Below, one piece after another: positions 20,636-31,300 of a stretch of DNA of 64,000 bases (position 1 is the stretch's first letter; every line of letters begins with the position of its first letter). The notes under the pieces were generated by a model that was not told where the DNA came from, did not search any database, and was given only the letters and a program-made list of their open reading frames with translations. The stretch spans positions 7,555,001-7,619,000 of the forward strand of contig NC_135258.1 of assembly GCF_964204865.1 (NCBI RefSeq), in the 5' to 3' direction. This stretch comes from Styela clava (lineage: Eukaryota > Chordata > Ascidiacea > Stolidobranchia > Styelidae). Made by a program: the position numbers and the translations under genes.

Positions 20636-20751
20636 TGTAACAGCGTACCGAATCACTAATGTCACATGAGGTTCTACAAGAATGATGCAATCGTAAACAC
20701 TTAACGCCAGCTAGTGGAAACTTAAAATACATGAAAAGTCAATACACAACA
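20636..20751 (-). repeat. 5' LTR of the Mag-like element
   Basis: 116 bp; see the 3' LTR. Immediately after it on the plus strand comes GATATCAATG, the resumed 3' part of SNRPG copy B. Confidence 0.88.
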
Positions 20752-20788
20752 GATATCAATGTTGGAAGCATTGAAACAAATGCAATGA
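20752..20788 (+). pseudogene. SNRPG: SNRPG retrocopy B, 3' remnant
   Basis: Corresponds to codons [10 protein letters not shown]...stop of the copy at 14197-14427. It is followed by the same downstream sequence as copy A (GAACTAATCGAAAACGAC), showing that flanks and retrocopy were duplicated together. Confidence 0.75.
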
Positions 20789-20969
20789 TTTTAAATTGAA
20801 CTAATCGAAAACGACAAAAAAAACCGATACCCCAATCCATGATTTGTGTATGGACTGTTATGGAACATTCAATCTATTTAACGAGCTTGTTCTTTAGTAA
20901 CAATTTTTTGTCGCTGTGTTATTTTTGTAATGAAATTGAACTACAGCACCACCATTTTACGTCAACGAG

Positions 20970-21612
20970 TGTTTTTTATTCCATATTTTTGTAGGAAAGC
21001 ACTCTTATTATACACATACACGTCTCACATTTTGAAATTGATTCAAAAGGTAGGCTATTGCCCGATTGCTTGTATTTTTTATTATTATTATTAAGTTATG
21101 CCCGTCCTCCAGGTACTTTGTTGTTGTTTTGTTTTCTTCAGAGTGACCGAAATAAAATTGATTGATTGGTAATTGAAAACATTTGGTGACATAAGTCGAT
21201 TCATCAAATTGTATGACGAAACCATCCTTTAATCCTCTCACTTCAACAATCACTTCTTCAGTGTCAACAGACATTTCTTGGCCATGTTGTTTCACAGTAT
21301 CGTTAGAAAGCGATACACGATCCAACTTCGGCAGCAAGAAGGTTAAAACCGGCCTGTCTGTTACATGCGCTGGCGCTTCACATGTTACCCAAGTCGCTCA
21401 AAATAACTTCATCGTGTTTTTTCTTATCTGGGTGATTGGACTCAAGATGTCGCTTGAGGTAACTTCTGAACACAAGCTACAGTCATATAAAATCAACGTC
21501 AATTTCTACGTTTTTTGTTAATTCAGCACGCATTTCTTGTGAACAGCCCAAGACTTATGTGATGACTTCATCGAACCACGTTTTTCTACTTTATATATTC
21601 AAATGCCTTAGA
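20970..21612 (-). pseudogene. hAT-type transposase, N-terminal/middle fragment B
   Basis: Near-duplicate of 14640-15236 with the same KLDRVSLSNDTVKQ and QFDESTYVTKCFQL boxes and BED-finger end. It is followed by a truncated TIR-like GTCCCGC segment to about 21705, after which the start of the block repeats at about 21706. Confidence 0.7.
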
Positions 21613-21823
21613 CTTACCATACGTCCCTCTTCAGGCGGGACAGTCCCGCTTGTTAGCGTCTTGTCCCGCCGTCCCGACAAGTCATCCAAACGTCCCGCTT
21701 GACTGTTTTTTATTCCATATTTTTGTAGGAAAGCACCCTTATTATAGGCTACACATACACGTCTCACATTTTGAAATTGATTCAAAAGGTAGGCTATTGC
21801 CCGATTGCTTGTACTTTTTATTA

Positions 21824-22067
21824 TTGGACACGTTTAGTGGCCATAACGATCGTTTCAAAATGTTGTTGTTATTGTTATTTGTCTCCGTCTCCATTTTTAA
21901 AAAATCGCTTTTCTCTTCGAATACTGGACCGATTGCTTTGATATTTTCAGTGGTTAAAGATAAAATTTTTCTCCAGAAGGCTGTTACTTTTTTTTCGCTA
22001 TGACGTCATCAAACTTATTGCCACTGGGTGGCGCTACGTGTCCATATATTTGAGCATAGCTCTCTTG
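21824..22067 (-). mobile_element. ~245-bp MITE, GGACACGTAG family, copy 3
   Basis: TTGGACACGTTTAGTGGCCA at the left and AGCTCTCTTG at the right, inserted in a third hAT block between TTATTA repeats (21818-21823 and 22068-22073). The uninterrupted hAT copies have a TTATTATTA run at this place, so the exact target duplication is ambiguous. Confidence 0.72.
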
Positions 22068-22072
22068 TTATT

Positions 22073-22591
22073 ATTAAGTTATGCCCGTCCTCCAGATACT
22101 TTGTTGTTGTTTTGTTTCCTTCAGAGTGACCGAAATAAAATTGATTGATTGGTAATTGAAAACATTTGGTGACATCAGTCGATTCATCAAATTGTATGAC
22201 GAAACTATCCTTTTTTCCTCTCACTTCAACAATCACTTCTTCAGTGTCAACAGACATTTCTTGGCCATGTTGTTTCACAGTATTGTTAGAAAGCGATACA
22301 CGATCCAACTTCGGCAGCAAGAAGGTTAAAACTGGCCTGCCTGTTACATGCGCTGGCGCTTCACATGTTACCCAAGTCGCTCAAAATAACTTCATCGTGT
22401 TTTTTTTTATCTGGGTGATTGGACTCAAGATGTCGCTTGAGGTAACTTCTGAACACAAGCTACAGTCATATAAAATCAACGTCAATTTCTACGTTTTTTG
22501 TTAATTCAGCACGCATTTCTTGTGAACAGCCCAAGACTTATGTGATGACTTCATCGAACCGCGTTTTTCTACTTTATATATTCAAATGCCG
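22073..22591 (-). pseudogene. hAT-type transposase, N-terminal/middle fragment C
   Basis: Third copy of the KLDRVSLSNNTVKQ ... QFDESTDVTKCFQL block with the same BED-finger remnant. It is non-coding because of stops between the parts. Confidence 0.7.
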
Positions 22592-23219
22592 TAGGCTTAC
22601 CATACGTCCCTCTTCAGGCGGGACAGTCCCGCTTGTTAGCGTCTTGTCCCGCCGTTCCGACAAGTCATCCAAAAGTCCCGCTTTGGCGTTCAGCCATCCA
22701 GCATAATACACGAACATTACCAATTAACATGTTCTCGTTATTGTTGTTGCTATGTAGCGCAGCGCTACTTGCTGAAGGTGAATGCGTTATTTTGTTTGTT
22801 TCGTTGTTTCCCGCTAACATTTTTAGCGAACGTATCACATGTAACATTGAACAACGTTTTTTTGAAGAAGGTGTTATCTACAGAAAAGCATGATTGGCGA
22901 AGTAAATTCTCAATGCGTGAAAACGCCAGGTTATTTTACTATTCTTTCTTTCTTTTGATGCACATTAAAAATCGAAATTCGAATTATTTATATCGTTAAC
23001 GTCGATTTCTTTCTATTTTCCGAACTGAACCCGATATTTGAACAGAGAATATACGCATGAACTCTCGATGACAATATGGCTAATGAAAACAGTCGGGATA
23101 ATTTAAAAAGTAACCCTATGTAGTAAAATCGGAAAATGTAAAGTTACAAAATCACAGTAAAGGGTTCGTTGTCTTTGGAGGCGTCCCGCTTTGAAGTCAC
23201 AAAAATATGGTCACTCTAT
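22592..23219. mobile_element. Non-autonomous hAT-like element, copy 2
   Basis: Same ends as 15237-15863 (TAGGCTTACCATACGTCCC; right end ATATGGTCACTCTA). Same flanking sequence too (TTCAAATGCC left, CTTTACCCCAAATACACTGC right), showing block duplication rather than independent insertion. Confidence 0.55.
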
Positions 23220-23617
23220 CTTTACCCCAAATACACTGCTATAAACGCCTTCCAGCGAATACATATATAGTAATATGGAAGATGAAGAGAAAGCGTTGCC
23301 GGCATATTTTAGCCGACTCAAAAGTTGCTTGATAATAAATAAATAGTAAATAAAATAAATAATGAATAAAATATCGCAAAAGTTGCTTGTTGCAATATTT
23401 TAAAGCTGATCGCATCCCTGAAATCTTCCGCGGTGATACGCAGGTTGAGGGCCACTGGTCTAAAAGTTAACAATTTATTATTTACTTATTGAACAATCCA
23501 CATTGTGGAACCATTAAAAAAATAAAAGTTACCAAGTAAAAGTTGGTTTTTAATATTGTTAATTGTCAACTCTTTTATATTGTTTTTACGAGACGAAAAA
23601 ACATGCATACATGTAAG

Positions 23618-23660
23618 CAGTGGTGGGATTCAGTCGGTTCGAATTTGAATCCCACCACTG
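23618..23660. mobile_element. 43-bp hAT-type micro-MITE with 8-bp target duplication
   Basis: Ends are a perfect 15-bp inverted repeat, CAGTGGTGGGATTCA, with 13 bases between them. It is flanked on both sides by the identical octamer CATGTAAG (23610-23617 and 23661-23668). CAG...CTG ends and an 8-bp duplication are the signature of hAT transposition. Confidence 0.85.
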
Positions 23661-23897
23661 CATGTAAGTTTAGGGTTTTGCACGATTTTCTTGGTTTCGC
23701 ATGTTTCCATTTGCTTTTGATCCGTTTTCTTTTGTTTCGCGTTGTAAGCAGAATGTTAAATTTTTAGTAATTCCCTTTGATCTAGCTGTTTGTTACATGT
23801 AACCCATTTGTTTTTCATTTGATTTTTATAAAATAAAAATAACCCGGTATATCATATATTTACGGTTATATGCATGTGCAATGTGTATGTCTGATAA

Positions 23898-24396
23898 TGG
23901 ACCTTTCCCCGACCTTTGACCCCCGGAAAAATCTTTCTATACTTTACTATTGCAAAATTTTCAGTGCTATTTTAGGGGTGATTTTGCGAGTTGGCGCCTG
24001 TAAAATGGGGTATGTGTTTCAAACCATCATTATGATTCAACGCACATAACAATCTGTTTTTTAAAAGTACCGGTAAAGATTTTCAGGCTAGTCTATCACA
24101 GCTATTTCTACACTAATTTTTATTACTGCAATTAAATTAAAACTCCTAGATAGACAGAGTGATCATTAAATTATCTGATTTTTATTTAAGTTTCCGAAAC
24201 ACAACTGAAAACTAACGAATAGAGTTCAAAAACGCAAAAACGAGGTAATGTTTACAACCACGCTCGAAAATCTGTCTGAGTGAGAAAAGTGTCTGAGCGG
24301 ATGCAAAAAGGGGGCATTGTTACGTCACTTTTTGCATCTTGCTGATTGGCCAATATTACGAAGTAAACAAGGAAGTCGATGCTCGGGGAAAGGTCC
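23898..24396. mobile_element. ~500-bp MITE with TIR ATGGACCTTTCCCCGA
   Basis: The left end ATGGACCTTTCCCCGACC is matched by the reverse complement of the right end GGTCGGGGAAAGGTCCAT-like sequence (TCGGGGAAAGGTCCAT at 24381-24396). There is no coding frame inside. I see no clear target duplication, so the superfamily is unassigned. Confidence 0.6.
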
Positions 24397-24629
24397 ATAG
24401 TGAACAGCCCCAGCGGGTGGCGTGTTGGCTTGAATTGTTTTGAATTTTCATATTCATTTACAGCTGTCTATGAGCTACAGATTTATGAGAATACAGTTTC
24501 GGTATGTAGTCTATGCATGTAAGTTTGTTTTCAGATGGTCAAGGAAGCGGTGTGTATGTACCGGTATGGTATGGTAGTTGGTACCATGTAGCACTTACAG
24601 CTGTCTATGCAGCTACAGATTTGTAAGAA

Positions 24630-24678
24630 TACGGTACCGGTATCGGTACGGCACCGTACCGGTACCGGTACCGGTATA
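24630..24678. repeat. Simple repeat built on ACCGGT/GGTACC
   Basis: A short run of GGTACCGGTACCGGTA-type hexamers. The hexamer ACCGGT recurs singly through the window, for example near 55070. Confidence 0.7.
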
Positions 24679-25171
24679 TTTGTATATAGCAGCAGTAAGA
24701 ATATTCCGAAGAGGTTTGAAAGGCGTACTAGTATTTATAACATTTAAAAAAAATATTTTTTTGCATTATATTCAACATATCACACCTATCGTTTCATCAC
24801 TCTGTAACTGCATAACTTCAGCTTCAGGGTGCCTAATTGAAAATTAAATAATCTCTTTTCATGAATTAACAAGCATGTTTGTGAGGTGTTGTTAGATCTT
24901 ATTCTATAATCTCCTGACAAAACATGATAATAAAACTGTAAAGACAAAGGTCATGGAAGTATCTAAAATTCAGCAAATGTTATTCTTATTCATCACTCCA
25001 ATATTGGCAATATAGTGGTTTGCAAAATTCTTAAACTACGTACCGTATCATTTTGAATTATTCCCCCCCCTCCACACACACCTGCACACCCTTCTTCCTA
25101 CTACACATAAAAATCTGTCCACATTCAGACATTAATTATTCAAGCTTTAATGAAATATTTACATGTCATGT

Positions 25172-25292
25172 ACGCACATCTGTGTCTTAGGTCAGTAAGG
25201 TCTTGAACATGTATCCTGTCTCTGTTTTACTGTTTAATTATTATGCAGATACTGTTACATTTTTGAGGCAAATAAACATACATACATACATT
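25172..25292 (+). mobile_element. LINE 3' end (CATA-tailed family), plus-strand fragment
   Basis: The sequence from CGCACATCTGTGTCTTAGG to AATAAACATACATACATACA matches the reverse complement of the 3' ends of the LINE copies at 57033 and 60731, with scattered differences. It is a strongly 5'-truncated copy ending in the same (CATA)n tail. Confidence 0.65.
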
Positions 25293-25339
25293 TACCAGAT
25301 ATGTACAATATCTTAATGCTACACTCAATACTCGAATAC

Positions 25340-26050
25340 CGGTCTTACTACTTACTGAATACAGCGCGAAACACCGCAAAGAGCGCAAAATAGCGCGAAA
25401 CAGCGCAAAGCAGAGGGAAAAGCGCAAAACAGTGGGGAAACAGCGCAAAACAGCGCGAAAGAGTGCAAAACAGAGGGAAACAGTGTGAAGCGGAAAATTT
25501 TTTTGCAATGAGTTCGGGGCACCTTGTTTCGAGTTGGAGTACCACGGCAGCAAATTAAAAACACAAACCAACGTATGTAGCCAGTAATGCTGTAATTGCA
25601 GGTCTGCCCCTGCTTGTGACACATTTTGGGTACCATAATTTAGAACATTTTCCATATGGATGTGGTTGGCTTTAGGGTTAGGGTTAGGTAAAAAGGGACC
25701 TCCAGAAGTATGTGCACCAAGGTGGCGCACAACCTGAAAATAGTATGTGTGTGTGTGTGTAGCGGATTCAGGTTGTGCGACATATTGCTGCACATACTTC
25801 TGGAGCACCAAAAAGGTAGATAAAATTTCGCATGATGACCTATAATCCGGTACATAACCTTGTAAATATACCGGAAATAGCGCCATAAAACCATGGCGAG
25901 AGGCACCGTGGTTCTTTCGTGGCAGGAGGTGGTAATGACTGCGTCTCCTGTTTTGCGCTGTTTGCTTCTGTTTCGCGCTGTTTTCCTCTGTTTCGGCTGT
26001 TTTGCGCTCTTTGCAGTGTTTCGCGCTGTATTCAGTAAGTAATAAGACCC
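25340..26050. mobile_element. 711-bp foldback element with decamer-repeat arms and 9-bp target duplication
   Basis: The arms begin (C/G)GGTCTTA-TACTTACTG and run into iterated GCGCAAAACAG/GCGAAACA decamers in opposite orientation (about 25364-25490 and 25930-26035). The nonamer CTCGAATAC flanks the element exactly (25331-25339 and 26051-26059). Long arms with a 9-bp duplication suggest a Mutator-like or foldback origin. A GGACCTCC MITE is nested inside. Open frames through the arms are by-products of the repeats. Confidence 0.8.
25696..25809. mobile_element. Hairpin MITE, GGACCTCC family, copy 2
   Basis: Starts GGACCTCCAGAAGTATGTGC and ends CATACTTCTGGAGCACC. It is flanked by AAAAAG on both sides (25690-25695, 25810-25815), a likely 6-bp target duplication. 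A short GT repeat sits at the hairpin tip. It is nested within the 711-bp foldback element. Confidence 0.85.
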
Positions 26051-26311
26051 CTCGAATACATACAAAGTAAAACATTCAATTCCTCTTTGTTTGAAAACGC
26101 TGCTCGAATACTATCATGTTTGAGCATTCGTGTGTCAATTGTATGGACAGTAATATCTGAATATGGACGTCAGGAAGTTCTCGTACCTTTTGTATTATTT
26201 TATACAGTTATAACAACCGATTTTATATTTAATTTGTCCTTTATCAGATCATAGAAACAGGAGTTAACCATTTGCAAATATAAAAAGTTTAAAAGTAGGC
26301 GGCATTTTGCA

Positions 26312-27319
26312 ATGGCAACCATTGTCAAAGATGTAACACTGAAGCAGGGCGCTTTAAAGGAATTGCTAATGACAAAGCATTCTACTTATTTAGCTGCTTA
26401 TGGATCAAAGAAAAATGATTATGAATACTGCATGACAGAGTATCTTCGACTAAGTGGGATATATTGGGGTTTAACCGCGATGGATCTGTTGGGACAAATT
26501 GAAGAAATGAATAAAGATGAAATTCTGTCCTATTTAAATTCTTGTAAGCATGATTGTGGTGGATATTCTCCTGCACCACAACACGACCCGAGTATTTTAT
26601 ATACTCTCAGTGCGATACAGATTGCATGTATTTATGATCGATTGGATGTTATAGATGTGGAAAAGACTGTGGAATATATTGAAAACCTTCAAAATGAAAA
26701 TGGGTCTTTCGCTGGTGATAAATGGGGTGAAATTGACACCCGTTTCTCATTTTGTGCAATTGCATCACTAGCATTACTCAGTAAGTTGAAAGAAGGTGAC
26801 AGCAAAGTTGATTTGGAAAAAGCTGTTGATTTTATTATTTCATGTATGAATTTCGATGGAGGTTTTGGGTGTCGGCCTGGATCAGAGTCGCATTCTGGAC
26901 AGATATATTGCTGTCTCGGTGCATTGTCAATTCTTGGTCAACTCCACAGAGTCGATGCAGATTTACTCGGTTGGTGGTTATGTGAACGACAGCTTCCATC
27001 TGGAGGCCTCAATGGCAGACCTGAAAAGCTACCTGATGTTTGTTATTCCTGGTGGGTTTTATCTTCACTTTCTATATTAGGAAAAGTTCATTGGATTGAC
27101 AGTAAAAAATTAATCAATTTTATTCTTGCGTCACAAGATGATGAAACTGGTGGAATTGCTGATAGACCTGGTGATATAGTTGACCCTTTTCATACTTTGT
27201 TCGGCATCACTGGTCTTTCACTTCTTGGTGACTCTAGATTGAAGAAAGTTAATCCTGTGTTTTGTATGCCACAGTATGTCATTGATAGAGTTGGTATACA
27301 GATACAAACTTTGAACTAA
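26312..27319 (+). CDS. RABGGTB: Geranylgeranyl transferase type-2 (Rab GGTase) subunit beta
   Basis: 335 codons in one exon, starting ATG at 26312 (human protein 331 residues). It is the catalytic beta subunit of Rab geranylgeranyltransferase, which adds C20 prenyl groups to C-terminal cysteines of Rab GTPases presented by REP in the cytosol. The prenyltransferase beta repeats are clear: [99 protein letters not shown]. The zinc ligands appear as D242, C244 and H294. AATAAA lies at 27691. Vertebrate orthologues have many introns; this CDS has none. Identity is secure; whether it is the sole functional copy is not shown. Confidence 0.96.
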   Translation: MATIVKDVTLKQGALKELLMTKHSTYLAAYGSKKNDYEYCMTEYLRLSGIYWGLTAMDLLGQIEEMNKDEILSYLNSCKHDCGGYSPAPQHDPSILYTLSAIQIACIYDRLDVIDVEKTVEYIENLQNENGSFAGDKWGEIDTRFSFCAIASLALLSKLKEGDSKVDLEKAVDFIISCMNFDGGFGCRPGSESHSGQIYCCLGALSILGQLHRVDADLLGWWLCERQLPSGGLNGRPEKLPDVCYSWWVLSSLSILGKVHWIDSKKLINFILASQDDETGGIADRPGDIVDPFHTLFGITGLSLLGDSRLKKVNPVFCMPQYVIDRVGIQIQTLN

Positions 27320-28394
27320 TATTGAAAACTTGTGCCACACTGTAATTCAACACGATCAGTGTACCACATGTTGATGCATGCTTTTGCACTATTTGATGTT
27401 TAAAGTTGATAGCAAACAATGTTAAGCAGCCTCGAGTTGAACTCAAAAACTCGTACTCAACTAACGCCAGTGTGACTTATCTAAGTGATTAACTCAACTC
27501 TTTAGACTCTGATTACCTGTGATTCGACGTGACTCAGGACTTGTGGTTCAGGGGTTTATACCCAACAATGATATTAAATCCTTCCAGAATATTGTTTTGT
27601 CACATTCACTTAATTGGAATGTCAATTTGTTAATGGTTCTACTACCAGGAGGTGGGTATGGTTTGCTATTTAATTTACTCTTGATATTGGAATAAAAGTA
27701 TGGCCTAACCATAACCTGGTACACATACTACGTTCTGGTGTCCGTCATCTTGGTTCGCGTACTTCGGGAGTACAGATATGACTGCCATGGCAGATAGGTA
27801 CAAACAGTTTTCGACTTGTATATCAGAGCAGACTATGGACAACATGGCTTTCTAACACCCTAATATGCGTGATTAATTTATCTTGGTTTAATGTGAAACA
27901 CATTGAGATTTCAATAGATTAATCATTCATTTATTAATATACTACTTTTAACAAAATGCCGACTTAAATTATTTGTATAGGTAAATTATTATTGTTGAAA
28001 AATTGGACTGAAATAATTTCATGAAGATAACTAAGTGGATTTTTTTTTTAATTTACATTTGTCAGACTTCTTACAGGATGCCAAGTTTTCGTCGTTTATA
28101 TGTTTATATAATTATATTCATATGTATTTTAAGATATGTAAATCATGAGTGATCTTATCATAGTAATAAGATGTTTCACAATAGAAATTGGTAATATGAA
28201 TACATTTCCTATTCCCAAGCATAACATAATTATTACAGATCATGAATAAGCATCGCATCATTACTTATATTTAATTTATCATATTTTAAATTGAACGCTT
28301 AAGACAATATCTTTTGATCACTGTTTAAAACATTTAAACACTACTATTATATTTGTAGCAGTCATTTCGAATAAAATAATATCATTAATGAAAT
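27320..28394. other. 3' region of RABGGTB and intergenic DNA
   Basis: Contains AATAAA at 27691-27696. A single diverged arm of the GGACCTCC MITE lies near 27745-27778 (CATCTTGGTTCGCGTACTTC). No gene was seen. Confidence 0.5.
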
Positions 28395-31300
28395 ATGGAA
28401 ACAGAGGTTGAAATATCTCCAAACGAAAAAGTTCTAGCCGAACAGTTGAAGGCAGTTTGTACACCCTTCGGTGATGAAAGGCGATCAAAACTAAAGGAAT
28501 CAACTGATATTTTGTTTGAAATGGGCAAGTTATATCTTGAAAAAGCAAAGTCATCTACAGGAATGAAACAAAAACTTGATTTTATAAAATGTTCTGCTTT
28601 ATTACACGGTGCTAAAGTTCGATATGAAAGAATATTATACGATATAAAAGGAGGAAATGAAGTTCACAAATTCCTCTTATCAATGGAGAAAGTGTTGTTG
28701 CAAGCTTGTGGAGGTAAACAGTGTGATATAACTCTCTCTGAATTATCCTCTCATATTTCAAAAACATTCAAGAATCTAAGAAAGGATGAAAAAGCTAAGT
28801 TACGTGAATTGGAACCACTTGATGAAGATCTTTCTGAAGATGAAATTCTTGAAAAACAGTTGAATAAAATTGAAACTATCCAACACATGATGAAGGAAAA
28901 CACACAAAATTATATTGATTTAATGAAATGCATTGCTTATTATTGTATGAAGATTCTAGGAGATTGTCCATGTTCGTTTGCTCTCGTTGGTTTGGGATCT
29001 TTGGCTCGGGAAGAAATAACTTTATATTCTGATTTTGAACACATAATAATTCTTGAAGAGGGTATCGATGATTCTCCAAATTATCATGAAGTGAAAGAAT
29101 ATTTTAGATGGTTTGCTGTGATATTTGAGATTATTATGATTGGTTTGGGTGAGACTATAATCAGAAGTGTTGGCGTGAAAAGTATAAATGACCTTTATTC
29201 TGAGGATAAGTCTAAAAATTGGTATTACGACAGTTTTACTACTAGTGGTGTATCTTTTGATGGAATGGTTCCCCATGCATGTAGTACACCTCTGGGTAGA
29301 CAAGAACCAACAAAAAATCGTAAGCACAAAGTTGAACTGATTCAACCTGTCAGTAAAATGGCTTCGTATCTAACATCGGATGAAGAAATCAAAAATGGTT
29401 ACTATTTGAAAGAAATGCTCATAAGAACTTGCTTCGTTGGGGGAAATAGGGAGTTATATGATGAATTTCAAAGTCATAAAATAGCAATTCTTAATAAGGA
29501 GATAAAGTATGATGTTTCAAAAAACATTGAAAGACAAATAACCAGAAACGTAAACTTGATAGTTACAGGAAGGATTGTTACAAATATTGCTCGCAAAATT
29601 GATGTGAAAAACTTGTTTTATAGACCAATCACTGCGCTTATTAGTTATTGGGCTCGCCTTCTTGAGGTTCTAAATAATTTTTATCTGACAACATCATCCA
29701 GCTTTCTTATTTCTGAGATGATGTGTAATTTTCCTCTTACATATGCGCTTGCAGTTGCTCATGAACTGCGCTTGAAAATATATGCAAAATCGGGATGTCG
29801 TTGGTTCAAAATTTATACGGAGGAAATATTTGAATATGTCAGTAAAAATTGTGCTACACATTGCCTCACACAAATATTTGTTCTTAGCGATAATCTTCAT
29901 GAAAAGGCCAGAGAGGCCATGCTTATAGATAAACCTTCATTTGAAAATCGGCCTAAAACAATATCTGATGGAAAAACTTTGGCCCAGATGCAATTAGCAC
30001 GTTTTGAAGATGCCATTCCTAAACTTCGGGAAGAAGCAAGTTTAGAAAAAGATTTATTGAGTGCTAAACCTTCTACTGATAATGAAATCGGGATATACGA
30101 TCTGAGGGTGATTGAAGCCACATTGATGGCAGCTAGACAAACCAATAAATTACCTCCAACAGAGTGGATCAACCATACAGAGATTTATTTGAAAGAAATT
30201 ATTGAAGATGGTACAGAACATCCAGCTAGGATTTCGTTTGCAATGAACTTGCTGGACATTGTGTATATATTTCAAGTTAATCCTAAAGAATCAATTGAAT
30301 TAAATAATCATCAATTTGAAAGATTTATTGGTCATGCGGGGACCCAATTTCTGATGCAAATTCGTTTCACCCAAGTAATGCAAATGACGATTTGCATGAG
30401 TCCTGCAGAAATGTTAGAGTATTGTATGGAAGGGATGAAAAAAAACAATGACATATGCTCACTCTATGGCTTTAAACTTGGAATAGCTTTTGCAGAAATA
30501 GAGATGGGAAACAAAGTTGAAGGTGCCGACAAGTTGCTTTCTTTGGTAAAAGATCTTTTTGAATGCAAGTGTCGTATGTTCGGGAAATTACTTACCTTAG
30601 AAATTGTGGCGTATATATTTGAATTTCAGATGGTACAAAACTTATTAGAGGATGCATATCAGACTTTGGAATTAGCAAATATCATTGAAGAATCTCAAAT
30701 TGAAATTGTTAACTTGGAAGCTGTGAGTGAAGGTATTTTATCAAGTGGACTGGTTGGAATGTGTTATGTGGAAAGAGGCATTGAAGAACAAGACATTAGT
30801 AAGGAGAAGGAACTTCTTTTAAAAGGCATAAGTTTCTGCCGGTCACCTCCTACAAGAGAAAGATTGAAGAAATCTACCAAGCACTATTATGAATTGGGCA
30901 TCAAGTCATATATACGTACATGTTTGGTTTCTACGGAATTGCAAGACGTACCAAATATTTGTAGTCTTTACTCTGATGCTCTGACCTCCTTGAAAAATGA
31001 CAGTTTCTTTCGTTCATATTTTCTTATGGTTATCCCAAATTTACTTGCTATTTTTATTGCAGAAGAAAATCTGATGTTAGTCCTCTATTCAATATCATTT
31101 ACTATTGATCATTTACAGAGTTTGTTGTGTCACCCATTCGTGATTAGTGAGATGAAAAGTTTTTTGACCAAAATACTCAAAATTGTACTGTGGGAATCTG
31201 TGTTCTGCGATCCTGCTTTGACTGCTATAGTAATGCAAGCAGAATTGGATTCTAATTGTTTAGAAAGTTTGAACAATATTTTATCACATTATGAAGAAAA

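Larger units (their letters stand above)
16730..20751 (-). mobile_element. Decayed short-LTR Ty3/gypsy element (Mag-like)
   Basis: A 4-kb minus-strand element with 116-bp LTRs (16730-16845 and 20636-20751) differing at two positions as read, and with TG...CA ends in the element's own orientation. A polypurine tract AGGAAGGGGGGAAGA abuts the 3' LTR. Gag, protease, RT, RNase H and integrase regions are recognisable but broken. Short LTRs, the gag start (PPVPWKRWYNSFETYM ... HCLGIEGQRIF) and the CPAKNRICHACGK knuckle resemble the Mag clade. No target duplication is visible (CGACT left, GATAT right). Confidence 0.88.

Noticed and set aside
25227-26075. 282-codon minus-strand open frame
   Set aside because: It runs through the decamer arms of the foldback element and a nested MITE; composition is driven by repeats and no protein motif is seen.
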